A stretch of DNA of 64,000 nucleotides from Butyrivibrio sp. AE3009 (GTDB taxonomy: Bacteria > Bacillota > Clostridia > Lachnospirales > Lachnospiraceae): NCBI RefSeq assembly GCF_000420845.1, contig NZ_ATVS01000002.1, positions 124,001 to 188,000 on the forward strand. Direction: 5' to 3'. Positions 1 through 8,460 of the stretch are shown one piece after another. The notes beneath the pieces are model-generated. The model did no database searches. It was not told where the DNA came from and was given only the letters and a program-made list of their open reading frames with translations. The position numbers and the translations under genes were made by a program. Each line of letters starts with the position of its first letter. Position 1 is the stretch's first letter.

Positions 1-371
1 ATAATCTTACGGCAGTGCTCGTTGGCAATGCGGTACTTCCTAACATTGCAACTGATTCATCTCCCGCAAGTCTCTCCGAGACAATGATAAATACAGAGCT
101 TAGAGGGAACCTTGGTTTTAACGGAATCGTTATTTCCGGACCTTTTAATGACAAGGCTATAACAGACAGTTATCCTGCAGACAGAATTGCAGTGCAGGCT
201 TTGAGTGCCGGAGCGGATATGATTTACCTCTGCAGTGATTTTGAAGCAGCCTACAATGGCCTTCTGGAAGCAGTTAAGAGTGGTGAGATATCCGAGAGCA
301 GGATTGATGATTCCCTGAAGCGTATATACAGGATCAAGTACGCTGACAGAGTTGATGAAATAACAAATTGA
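1..371 (+). CDS. GH3-family N-terminal domain protein, 3' end only
   Basis: This is the C-terminal part of a glycoside hydrolase family 3 domain, of the beta-N-acetylhexosaminidase (NagZ-like) kind; the start lies before the window. The visible part has the late beta/alpha-barrel pattern: LRGNLGFNGIVIS, then LSAGADMIYL, then EAVKSGEISESRIDDSLKRI, which closely matches GH3 barrels. The family's nucleophile aspartate normally follows the strand ending in VIS/VIT (as in TDDL). Here the residues are SGPFND, so that aspartate seems to be replaced. The protein may be a catalytically dead or divergent GH3 member. The gene ends in a strong hairpin shared with the opposite-strand gene. Confidence 0.8.
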   Translation, partial: NLTAVLVGNAVLPNIATDSSPASLSETMINTELRGNLGFNGIVISGPFNDKAITDSYPADRIAVQALSAGADMIYLCSDFEAAYNGLLEAVKSGEISESRIDDSLKRIYRIKYADRVDEITN

Positions 372-375
372 TAGA

Positions 376-403
376 AAAAGGACGGCCATGGCCGTCCTTT
401 TCT
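376..403. terminator. Bidirectional intrinsic terminator
   Basis: A perfect palindrome, AAAGGACGGCC-AT-GGCCGTCCTTT, sits between two convergent genes. It has an A-run on one side and a T-run on the other, so it can stop transcription from both strands. Confidence 0.85.
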
Positions 404-407
404 GCTA

Positions 408-1289
408 TTAATCTCTGGGCTTCATATAGAAGTTACCCATAATTTCTTCTGTTCTGACTGAATTGATAAATGCATTTCTGTCAATCTCTTTGATCTTGGG
501 AATAAGCTTTCTGGTATCAGAAGCGCTTACTATCGAGTAAACAATCTTTTTATTCTTATGTGCAAAAGAACCTTCGCCGTCAATAAGTGTGGCACCGTGT
601 CCGCAGGTTGCGTAGATGAGAGAACATACTCTGTCGGGCATGTCGGTAATGATAAACAGGGTTCTCTGCTGATAGGTCTTGTACAGTACGTGAAGCGCCT
701 GAGTTGTTACATACTGGAATATCATGGAATAGAGCGCCTTGCCCCAACCAAAGACGATACCTGCAACCGTAAGGATGACGATATTGCCTGCCAGAATATA
801 AGGGAAGGCATCAATTCCTTTTTTCTGTGACAAAAAGATTGATATGAAATCTGTTCCGCCGGAGGTGGCATCCACCTTAAGGCACATGGTAATGGCTATT
901 GCGTTTACAATACCTCCGAACACAGCCACAAGAAGCGGATCATGTGTCACCTGGAAGGATGGGAGAATATCGACGAATACACCGTTGAAGAACACCATTA
1001 TCATTGAGAACAGGGTGAACTTCTTGCCGATATATCTGTAGCCGATATAGACGGGAATCGCGTTGAGGACAATGTTTATCGGAGTATACAGCAGGTTGAT
1101 GCCAAAGTACTTGCTGAATATTCGCTGTGTGATGATGGTGATTCCCTGGGCGCCGCCGGGATACAGTCCTCCTGCATTGATGAAAGTGTTGATGTTAAAC
1201 GCCATGAGAAGAGCTGACAAAAGAACGACCACCAGTCTGAAGAAGTCTTTTTTGAGCGTCGTTTTGATACTTTTTTCTGATGAATCCAT
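408..1289 (-). CDS. YitT family membrane protein (DUF2179)
   Basis: A 293-residue integral membrane protein. The N-terminal two thirds holds about five or six hydrophobic helices typical of the YitT/YpjC/YqfU family, including the GGLYPGGAQGI loop near residue 40. The last 80 or so residues form the soluble DUF2179 domain (RTLFIIT..., then IYATCGHGATLIDGEGSF). Function in this family is not firmly established; some members have been linked to transport or stress. It is convergent with the upstream GH3 gene and shares its terminator. Family assignment is secure; substrate is unknown. Confidence 0.85.
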   Translation of the reverse strand: MDSSEKSIKTTLKKDFFRLVVVLLSALLMAFNINTFINAGGLYPGGAQGITIITQRIFSKYFGINLLYTPINIVLNAIPVYIGYRYIGKKFTLFSMIMVFFNGVFVDILPSFQVTHDPLLVAVFGGIVNAIAITMCLKVDATSGGTDFISIFLSQKKGIDAFPYILAGNIVILTVAGIVFGWGKALYSMIFQYVTTQALHVLYKTYQQRTLFIITDMPDRVCSLIYATCGHGATLIDGEGSFAHKNKKIVYSIVSASDTRKLIPKIKEIDRNAFINSVRTEEIMGNFYMKPRD

Positions 1290-1356
1290 ATATTACCCCA
1301 TATTATTAAGTATTAATATAATTTAAGTATACAATAAAGTAGGTTCAATGGACAAA

Positions 1357-2133
1357 TCACAAATTATCGTGATCTATAACCGGCAGAACAGGCGGCTGTG
1401 TTACCGTAGTAAGTTCACTTGTAGCTTCAACGGAAATGAATTCTTTTGCCTCGGCTGCATTTCTTTTCTGAACAGGAGTGCCGTCTCCTGCCTTGAAAGC
1501 TCTGACAAACTCGGAGATTGAACCAATCTTGTAGGGGAAGCTTGTTCCGCCCATGTCTTTCTGACCCAGAAGATGAATATCAGAGCCGCCTGTCATAAGG
1601 AAATCATGCTCTTTGCCAAAACGGTAACCAAGAGCGTTCTGATAATCCGGGTTGGCTGCATTGTAGCATTCTATTCCATCGCATACAGAGGGCATAAGGT
1701 GTATTGCGGACAGATAGTCCCTTTCTCTGTAAGGGTGAGCCTGAACCATAATGCCGCCTGCTTCGTGAACCAGGTCTCTTACAAGGCATCTGTCCCTTTC
1801 CATGATCTCAGGGTGGGCAAGAAGCCATTCTTTATCTATTCCGTAGAGAAGGTATTCATCCCCCTGGAAGTTATATTCTATTCCAAACATTACGGTAAAG
1901 TCGCGGCCTTTGGCTGCTTCAAGGGCATGCTCATAGCCGCTGCAGTACATCTCGACTCTTTCGCTCCAGGGAAGGTCTGCCGGTACGCAGCTGTTGCCGG
2001 TAAAAAAGTGATCGGTTACGATTATTCCGCTGTAACCAAGATCTATCATATAGTCTATGTAGTCTTTACCCGGAGTTTTGCCGCATTTGCTGGCTTCCAC
2101 AGTGTGAAGATGAGTCTCATATACGTAATTCAT
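1357..2133 (-). CDS. PHP domain phosphoesterase
   Basis: A 258-residue protein of the polymerase and histidinol phosphatase (PHP) superfamily, a metal-dependent phosphoesterase fold. The metal-binding HLH motif is at residues 8-10. Later come TDHFF near residue 41, a QAHPYRE segment and GGSDIHLL, which supply the further histidine and aspartate ligands. Length suits a stand-alone single-domain PHP enzyme. The substrate cannot be read from sequence; small phosphorylated metabolites or nucleotides are typical. An AAAGGA ribosome site precedes the ATG. It is divergent from the CE2-type esterase downstream. Confidence 0.8.
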   Translation of the reverse strand: MNYVYETHLHTVEASKCGKTPGKDYIDYMIDLGYSGIIVTDHFFTGNSCVPADLPWSERVEMYCSGYEHALEAAKGRDFTVMFGIEYNFQGDEYLLYGIDKEWLLAHPEIMERDRCLVRDLVHEAGGIMVQAHPYRERDYLSAIHLMPSVCDGIECYNAANPDYQNALGYRFGKEHDFLMTGGSDIHLLGQKDMGGTSFPYKIGSISEFVRAFKAGDGTPVQKRNAAEAKEFISVEATSELTTVTQPPVLPVIDHDNL

Positions 2134-2267
2134 GTTTTATCCTTTTCCTTTTTTTGATTTTGACCAATGGATATTATAACACAGTAAAAAAGGTTGAATA
2201 TGCGCTTTTTTTTGAAACGAAAAGCAATATAATAAAATATAATGCTTAAGTCAGAGAGGGAAAAAAG

Positions 2268-3392
2268 ATGGGAGAGTTAAGGTATTTTGCGGTAAATGAT
2301 ATTGAAGACAGAAATATAAATATCTACGGAAGACTTGGCAGGGTAAGACAGCCCTTGCCGCTTCTTTTTAACGGCAGCGCCGTTGAGATCAGGGTTTCTG
2401 GCTCCGACTTGTGGATCGAGGTGGAGACGGACAACGACTTCCATGAGCCATGGGTTGCCTATGAGTTGAACGGAGCACTTATGGGGAGACAGATGCTGCT
2501 TCCGGGAAAACACAGGATCTGCCTGTTCAGAAACATGGATCCCGCCGGAATTAAGACCGTGAAATTCTACAGAGAGCTTCAGGCTATGAGCGAGGATGAG
2601 AAATGCAAGGTTCTGGTTCACGGCTTTGAACTAAACGGAGAATTTCATGAGGTGAGAAAGCTCACAAGAAGACTTGAATTCATCGGAGACAGTATCACCT
2701 CCGGAGAGGGGAGCTACGGCGCTGTTACAGATACAGACTGGCTTGCCATGTATATGAGCGCCTCCGTGAACTATGCTGTTATGACGGCCAAAGAGCTTGA
2801 TGCTGACTACCACATTCTGTCCCAGGGCGGCTGGGGAGTATTCTGCGGTTGGGACAATGATCCAAGGCACAATATTCCCAAGGTATATGAGAAGGTCTGC
2901 GGTCTTGTGACAGGGCCTCTTTCTAAGGAACTTGGTATGGATGAGCCCTATGACTTTACATCCTGGCAGCCCGATGCTATAGTTGTAAACTTGGGAACCA
3001 ATGACATTACTTCTTTTTCACAGCCGCCTCTTGTAAATCCTGAGGATGGCAAGACCTACAAGATGAGAAGAAATGAGGACGGATCCCTTAACAGGGAGGA
3101 CGAGCTCAAGGTAGAGAATGCAGCGGTGAATTTCCTGAAAATGCTCAGAAAGAACAATCCCAAGGCCCATCTGGCCTGGTGCTATGGCATGCTGGGATGT
3201 GATCTGAACCTTACAATCACTGAAGCAATAGCGAAGTACAAGGAAGAAACAGGGGACACCAACGTATCCTTTTTCCAGCTTCCAAACACCACCATGGAGA
3301 CCTTCGGAGCTCATATGCACCCCGGAAAAAAGTCCCATGAGAATGCCACAGCAGCTCTGACGGCGTATCTCAGGGAGAAACTAAACTGGTAA
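2268..3392 (+). CDS. CE2-type SGNH/GDSL carbohydrate esterase
   Basis: A 374-residue SGNH hydrolase with the carbohydrate esterase family 2 layout: an N-terminal beta-sandwich domain (about 1-130) followed by an SGNH catalytic domain. The nucleophile block GDSITSG is at 140-146 with Ser142. The oxyanion block NLGTND is at 241-246, and the catalytic His is probably in HMHPGK near 351. CE2 enzymes deacetylate xylan or other glycans. No signal peptide is seen, so it probably acts inside the cell on imported oligosaccharides (inference). A GAGAGGGAAAA stretch provides the ribosome site. The MATE gene follows after 34 bp and may be co-transcribed. Confidence 0.82.
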   Translation: MGELRYFAVNDIEDRNINIYGRLGRVRQPLPLLFNGSAVEIRVSGSDLWIEVETDNDFHEPWVAYELNGALMGRQMLLPGKHRICLFRNMDPAGIKTVKFYRELQAMSEDEKCKVLVHGFELNGEFHEVRKLTRRLEFIGDSITSGEGSYGAVTDTDWLAMYMSASVNYAVMTAKELDADYHILSQGGWGVFCGWDNDPRHNIPKVYEKVCGLVTGPLSKELGMDEPYDFTSWQPDAIVVNLGTNDITSFSQPPLVNPEDGKTYKMRRNEDGSLNREDELKVENAAVNFLKMLRKNNPKAHLAWCYGMLGCDLNLTITEAIAKYKEETGDTNVSFFQLPNTTMETFGAHMHPGKKSHENATAALTAYLREKLNW

Positions 3393-3426
3393 CTAAAACC
3401 GGTATTGATATAATTGAGGATTTTTT

Positions 3427-4791
3427 ATGGCCCAGACAGCATCAAAAAAGTTTTCCAGGGACATGACTGAAGGCGTACCCTATAAGCTTATTCTGTCCTT
3501 CATGCTTCCCATGATGATGGGAAACATCTTTCAGCAGTTTTATAATATCGTGGATACAATAATCGCAGGAAGATTCATAGACGCCAAGGCACTGGCTGCA
3601 GTTGGATCCACCGGCTCAATTACCAATCTGTTCTTTGCACTTGGTAACGGTCTTGCGACAGGAATCGGAATTTTGATATCTCAGAATTTCGGAAGCGGCG
3701 ATATGAAAAGTGTTAGGAAGGTGATAACCAATGCTTTTGTTATGGTGAGTGTCACAGCGTTGTTTGTGGGATTTCTTGGATTTAGCCTGTCGGGATATGT
3801 GCTCAGGAACCTTCTGAAAACTCCTGCGGATATCGTGGATTCCGCCACAGCCTATATGGCCATTACCTGCATAGGTTTCATAGGAACAGCTCTTTACAAT
3901 ACGATTTCCTATATTATGAGAGGTGTGGGAGATTCCAAGACACCTCTGTATTTTCTTATAGTATCCAGCTTTCTCAATGTTTTTATGGACCTTTTGTTTG
4001 TAATATATTTCAAGATGGGAGTTGTGGGACTTGCGCTCGCCACAATTACGGCGCAGGCTCTGTCTGCCGCAGGCTCCATTGCATATGCTTTTTGGAGAAA
4101 TCCTGTCTTTAAGATTGAGAGAAGCGACTGGAAACTGGATCCGGATATTATCCGCAAGTGCTATACCCTTGGAGGTTCAATGGCACTTCAGAGCGGACTT
4201 ATTGCGCTGTCCTTCGTTATCCTTCAGAGAGTTATCAATTCCTTTGACTCTATTGTTGTTGCGGCTTTTACCACCACCAGCAAGATTGAGAACATTGTCA
4301 ATATGCAGTTCAAGGCTCTTCAGGATTCGCTGTCTACCTACACCGGTCAGAATATCGGCGCCAAAAAAGGTGACAGAGTCAAACAGGGCTTTAGAAGCGG
4401 CATGATAATGATGGTTATATATGCTGCGGTGATGATATCTGTTATGATGCTTTTCAGCGATATGTTCGTGAAAATATTCATTGATGGTTCGGAGACCGAG
4501 ATCATAAGCTTCGGATCAAAAGCAATGAAGATCCTTTCTATATTCTATCTGCCACTTGGAGCAATCTATGTGGGAAGGGGAATACTCAATGGGGCAGGAG
4601 ATGCCAAGTTTCCGCTTATCTCAGGAATAGCCGAGATGACGGGAAGAGTAATATTCCCCGCATTTCTGTGTTCGCTTCCTTTTCTCGGAGCCTGGGGACT
4701 GTGGGTTGCAACGGGAGTTACCTGGACTATAGTGGGAGTTACAGCCATTGCCAGATATAATATGAAGGATTGGAGAAATGGACTGTTTTAA
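3427..4791 (+). CDS. MATE family efflux transporter
   Basis: A 454-residue, roughly twelve-helix exporter of the multi-antimicrobial extrusion family. Diagnostic features are the N-terminal LPMMMGNIFQQFYNIVDTII block and the equivalent block opening the second half (LGGSMALQSGLIALSF), reflecting the internal duplication. MATE proteins couple sodium or proton influx to export of organic cations, drugs or metabolites. Substrate is unknown. It starts 34 bp after the esterase gene. Confidence 0.9.
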   Translation: MAQTASKKFSRDMTEGVPYKLILSFMLPMMMGNIFQQFYNIVDTIIAGRFIDAKALAAVGSTGSITNLFFALGNGLATGIGILISQNFGSGDMKSVRKVITNAFVMVSVTALFVGFLGFSLSGYVLRNLLKTPADIVDSATAYMAITCIGFIGTALYNTISYIMRGVGDSKTPLYFLIVSSFLNVFMDLLFVIYFKMGVVGLALATITAQALSAAGSIAYAFWRNPVFKIERSDWKLDPDIIRKCYTLGGSMALQSGLIALSFVILQRVINSFDSIVVAAFTTTSKIENIVNMQFKALQDSLSTYTGQNIGAKKGDRVKQGFRSGMIMMVIYAAVMISVMMLFSDMFVKIFIDGSETEIISFGSKAMKILSIFYLPLGAIYVGRGILNGAGDAKFPLISGIAEMTGRVIFPAFLCSLPFLGAWGLWVATGVTWTIVGVTAIARYNMKDWRNGLF

Positions 4792-4871
4792 TTTGTGGGA
4801 TCAAAGCTTTGAAATATAAGCTTATGAAACTAGAATTAAGAAAAAACAGGAATGGAGAAAGTGATTTAAGT

Positions 4872-5591
4872 ATGTTTAATAAAGAGAATTTTGTTGGGAC
4901 TATTGTTGGATCAGTGTTATTAGCTCTTGGCTTGATTTTCTTTGGTGTCGGAATTTTTATATCCGTTTTTTTCCATAATTTTCAGGCAAACGCTGTTGAG
5001 ATAACCGGAGTTATATCTGACATAGAGGTTGAAACCAGAACGGTTCATAGAGACGGAAGAAACAGAAAAGAGAAAACTTATTACACCTATGTGGATTATA
5101 CTTACGAAGGCAGAGCCTATGACCATGTAAGTTACGGTTTTTACACTACCGGAATGGAAGTTGGAGATGAGGTGCAGATTCTTTTGAATCCCGATGATCC
5201 TTCCAAGATCATGGCACCCGGTATGAATATCATTGGATATATATTTGGCGGAATAGGTTTCGTATTTGCAATAGCAGGAGCCATCATAGTAAGTATCGTC
5301 GTGGCTGCGAAAAAGAAAAAAGAGAGACTGCTGCAAAATGGCTGGATTGTACAGGCCATAATTACAAATATTACCGGAACCGGTAACGCTTTTAGCAGGA
5401 GACAGCGACCTATTGTTGTATATGCAAACTATGTAGAGCCATCAAGCGGTGCGGAATACCGTTTTGTCAGCGAAGGATTATATAACGTAACTAATGATGT
5501 CAGAGCCAGATTAAATGTGGGCTATCCCGTAAATGTATATGTGGAGCCCGGTAATTTCAGAAATTATTACGTTGATCTGGGTGTCTGCTGA
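4872..5591 (+). CDS. DUF3592 membrane protein
   Basis: About 239 residues with two transmembrane helices (near residues 10-33 and 115-140). They frame an extracytoplasmic beta-rich segment, and a second similar segment follows helix two. Each contains the DUF3592 pattern: polar beta strands, a Y-V-Y/D-Y-x-Y run, then G.EV.ILLNPDDPSKI. Function is unknown. The open frame extends upstream to 4770, but that would overlap the MATE gene. The ATG at 4872 has a GGAGA site 12 bp upstream and is preferred. The 3' end overlaps the convergent AP2 gene by 25 bp. Confidence 0.7.
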   Translation: MFNKENFVGTIVGSVLLALGLIFFGVGIFISVFFHNFQANAVEITGVISDIEVETRTVHRDGRNRKEKTYYTYVDYTYEGRAYDHVSYGFYTTGMEVGDEVQILLNPDDPSKIMAPGMNIIGYIFGGIGFVFAIAGAIIVSIVVAAKKKKERLLQNGWIVQAIITNITGTGNAFSRRQRPIVVYANYVEPSSGAEYRFVSEGLYNVTNDVRARLNVGYPVNVYVEPGNFRNYYVDLGVC

Positions 5592-6391
5592 AGTTCATAA
5601 ATTTTAGTTGAAACCTTAAGTTTAGTGTAAATATCGGCATATTGGGATGGAGAAAGATCTTCCACGTAGTTAAGTTGGAAATTTTTCTTTATCCCATTTT
5701 TTTTGAGAATATCAGCGGCTTTATTATAGGCGATGGCTGCCTCGGCTTCTGTGTTGTACTTGCCGATCACATAATTACTCTTGACATGTATTACGCTTTT
5801 GTAGCGGATGAAGCCTTTTTCGGCAAATTGCATTACACCTCTGTATCTGTTCAGAATGATGATGTTTTCATATCTAAGGTCTGTACTGTCATCATTTGCA
5901 AAGCGGTAATCTCTTCCTTCCACGGCATAGCTCTTGATCCCATAGCGGGCAAGGACGGACAGCTGACTGCCGTAGTCCGCAACAAAAAGATGACGTCCTC
6001 TTTTCATGATCTTATGAGAAGAGTAGTAAAACAGATCCTCTATATCGAATTTGTAGACAAGCGTTGGAGACAGATAATAAAAGAAGTATTTCTTTTCAAG
6101 ATAAATAGGATTGGAGATGTACATGCCCTTATCCCTGAAATTAATAAGGCACACGCACTTATCAAAGGGAAGGTACATATTGGAGTTGTATGAAGAAACA
6201 ACAAAGTCAGGGTCCGATAATATGTGACGGGCTTCTTTGTAAACAACGGCAGCAGTGTTCGCATCGGAAAAAGACCCCAGGGAAATATGCTTTCCGCCGT
6301 GGGTGATGGAGGCTCTGAAGGAGGGAGTACCGTCCTTCAGGGCAGTTTCGTAGACGCCGATATTGCGGATCTTACTTATCTTTTCTGCCAT
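5567..6391 (-). CDS. Two-AP2-domain protein with degenerate HNH core
   Basis: A 274-residue protein with two AP2/ERF-like DNA-binding domains. The first, residues 10-58, has GVYET..., FRASIT, ISLGSFSDANTAAVVYKEA. The second, 183-232, has YRGVMQ..., YVIGKYNTEAEAAIAYNKAA. Between them, residues about 105-182 resemble the HNH core of AP2-HNH homing endonucleases, but the usual DHINGD..DNR..NLR block reads FANDDSTDLRYENIII. The catalytic histidine is gone. Inference: a non-cleaving, DNA-binding descendant of a homing endonuclease, possibly a transcription factor. It is divergent from thrC and convergent with the DUF3592 gene. Confidence 0.75.
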   Translation of the reverse strand: MAEKISKIRNIGVYETALKDGTPSFRASITHGGKHISLGSFSDANTAAVVYKEARHILSDPDFVVSSYNSNMYLPFDKCVCLINFRDKGMYISNPIYLEKKYFFYYLSPTLVYKFDIEDLFYYSSHKIMKRGRHLFVADYGSQLSVLARYGIKSYAVEGRDYRFANDDSTDLRYENIIILNRYRGVMQFAEKGFIRYKSVIHVKSNYVIGKYNTEAEAAIAYNKAADILKKNGIKKNFQLNYVEDLSPSQYADIYTKLKVSTKIYELQQTPRST

Positions 6392-6565
6392 CTTTACAAA
6401 CCTTTTGTTTAGTGCTTTAATAATTCAAAGTATTAAAATGAATGGTAGATATTTTCGTGGGTATTATGGTATACTGATTACTCAAAGGGTAAAATCTTAC
6501 CTTGAAAAATCTATAATTATCACTATATCAATTAATATTTTACCAATAAATGAGGAGTGAAAGCA

Positions 6566-8059
6566 ATGGCAAAGGAAGTTTTGTACAGCAGTACCAGAGG
6601 AGCAAAAGGACAGATCAAGGCGTCTGAGGCGATTCTCAGAGGTTTGGCACCGGACGGAGGATTATATGTTCCGGATCATATACCCACCCTTGAGAAGTCA
6701 TTGAGAGAATTAGCACAGCTTGATTATCAGGGCACAGCCTATGAGGTTATGAAGCTTCTTTTGACGGATTATACTGAGGAGGAACTCAAATACTGTATCT
6801 CACACGCGTATGATTCCAAGTTTGACACAGAGGAGATCGCACCCTTGTCAGAGGCAGGTGGAGCATATTACCTGGAGCTCTATCACGGAGCAACCATTGC
6901 CTTTAAGGATATGGCTCTTTCAATTCTTCCATATCTAATGACAACAGCTGCCAAGAAGAATAACGCCAAGAATGAGATCGTTATTCTTACAGCTACATCC
7001 GGAGATACAGGTAAGGCTGCACTTGCAGGTTTTGCAGATGTTCCCGGCACAAGGATCATTGTTTTTTATCCCAAGCACGGCGTAAGCCCCATACAGGAAC
7101 AGCAGATGGTTACACAGAAGGGTGATAACACCTGTGTTATCGGTATCGAAGGAAACTTTGACGATGCCCAGACAGGCGTTAAAAAGCTCTTTACAGATCC
7201 TGAGCTTGCCAAGGTTATGGATGAGAAGGGCTTCCAGTTCTCTTCAGCCAACTCCATAAACATCGGAAGACTGGTTCCTCAGATCGTTTATTATGTTTAT
7301 TCTTACTGCAAGCTCCTCAAGGAGGGCAGAATCGCCGACGGCGACAGCATCAATGTAGTTGTTCCCACAGGTAACTTTGGAAACATTCTTGCGGCTTATT
7401 ATGCCAAGAACATGGGTGTGCCTATTGCAAAGCTTATCTGTGCATCCAATTCCAACAAGGTTCTCTTTGACTTCTTCATGTCAGGAGCCTATGACAGAAA
7501 CCGTGAGTTTGTGCTTACTTCATCGCCTTCAATGGATATTCTTATCTCTTCAAATCTTGAGAGACTTATCTATCACATTGCAGGAGATGATTCAGCAGCA
7601 GATGCAGCTTACATGAAGGACCTTTCCGAGAACGGCAAGTATGTTATCACAGATGAGATGAGAAGTAAGCTCACAGATTTCTATGGTAACTTCGCTTCAG
7701 AGGAAGAGACTTTTGCCACCATCAAGAAGCTTTTTGAGGATGCAGGATATCTCATCGATACACATACAGCGGTTGCAAGTGCTGTTTACGACAAGTATGT
7801 TAAGGACACCGCAGATAAGACCGTAACAGTTATTGCTTCCACAGCAAGCCCATATAAGTTCACAAGAAGCGTTATGAATGCCCTTGGCAAGGGCGATGAG
7901 AGCAAGGATGACTTTGCTCTGGCAGATGAGCTAAGTGCTGTTTCAGGAATTGCTATACCCGAGGCAGTTGAATCCATCAGAACCGCTGAGATAAGACACA
8001 AGACGGTTGTGGAAAAGAGCGAGATGGAGAGCGCAGTTAAGAACTTTCTTGGAATCTAA
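6566..8059 (+). CDS. thrC: Threonine synthase
   Basis: A 497-residue PLP enzyme that converts O-phosphohomoserine to threonine. Family blocks are the N-terminal STRG segment, GLAPDGGLYVP, the PLP-lysine block TIAFKDMALS, TATSGDTGKAAL and VPTGNFGNILAAYYAK. It matches the long, yeast/E. coli-like ThrC class. An in-frame GTG at 6557 is possible, but an AGGAG site at 6553-6557 places the start at ATG 6566. The 174-bp divergent gap from the AP2 gene must hold both promoters; a TATGGTATACT stretch near 6467 is a candidate -10 region. Confidence 0.95.
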   Translation: MAKEVLYSSTRGAKGQIKASEAILRGLAPDGGLYVPDHIPTLEKSLRELAQLDYQGTAYEVMKLLLTDYTEEELKYCISHAYDSKFDTEEIAPLSEAGGAYYLELYHGATIAFKDMALSILPYLMTTAAKKNNAKNEIVILTATSGDTGKAALAGFADVPGTRIIVFYPKHGVSPIQEQQMVTQKGDNTCVIGIEGNFDDAQTGVKKLFTDPELAKVMDEKGFQFSSANSINIGRLVPQIVYYVYSYCKLLKEGRIADGDSINVVVPTGNFGNILAAYYAKNMGVPIAKLICASNSNKVLFDFFMSGAYDRNREFVLTSSPSMDILISSNLERLIYHIAGDDSAADAAYMKDLSENGKYVITDEMRSKLTDFYGNFASEEETFATIKKLFEDAGYLIDTHTAVASAVYDKYVKDTADKTVTVIASTASPYKFTRSVMNALGKGDESKDDFALADELSAVSGIAIPEAVESIRTAEIRHKTVVEKSEMESAVKNFLGI

Positions 8060-8069
8060 AGGATGATTT

Positions 8070-8438
8070 ATGGATACATACAGCAATATTTTTGACATAG
8101 CCATCGTTCTGGGCGGTATTTACATGATTTATGCTGCTCAGATGATGAAACTTAATGATATAATAAAAGTAGGCGTTATTTTGCCACCTACAGTGAATGT
8201 ACACACTCTTACCGACAGAGAGGCTTTCAAGAAATATGCTTACCCAAGGCATCTGGCAGAGGGGATGATCTTGGTGCTTCTGGGAATGGTCGGCATAGGA
8301 CTGGATCTATACGGATACGGCATTTATCATGCCATTATCTATGCGGTGGTCCTTGTGGTGTGGATAGTATTCTATCTTTCGGTTGAGAGGGGAAAGAGAA
8401 GATTTTACAGTCAGAATAACAAGAAACAGAAGAAATGA
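8070..8438 (+). CDS. Small membrane protein of unknown function
   Basis: A 122-residue protein not assigned to a family. One hydrophobic helix lies at about residues 8-27. Two adjacent helices lie at about 65-85 and 87-106, and the C-terminal tail is very basic (RGKRRFYSQNNKKQKK). It starts 10 bp after thrC and ends 22 bp before citrate synthase, so it is probably part of one transcript with them. It may be a small accessory membrane protein, but nothing in the sequence fixes a role. Confidence 0.65.
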   Translation: MDTYSNIFDIAIVLGGIYMIYAAQMMKLNDIIKVGVILPPTVNVHTLTDREAFKKYAYPRHLAEGMILVLLGMVGIGLDLYGYGIYHAIIYAVVLVVWIVFYLSVERGKRRFYSQNNKKQKK

Positions 8439-8460
8439 ATATTCCCGACAGGAGGTGCGT

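Noticed and set aside
4022..4405. Forward frame of 127 codons inside the MATE gene
   Set aside because: Low-complexity Leu/Arg-rich shadow in another frame of a clear transporter gene.
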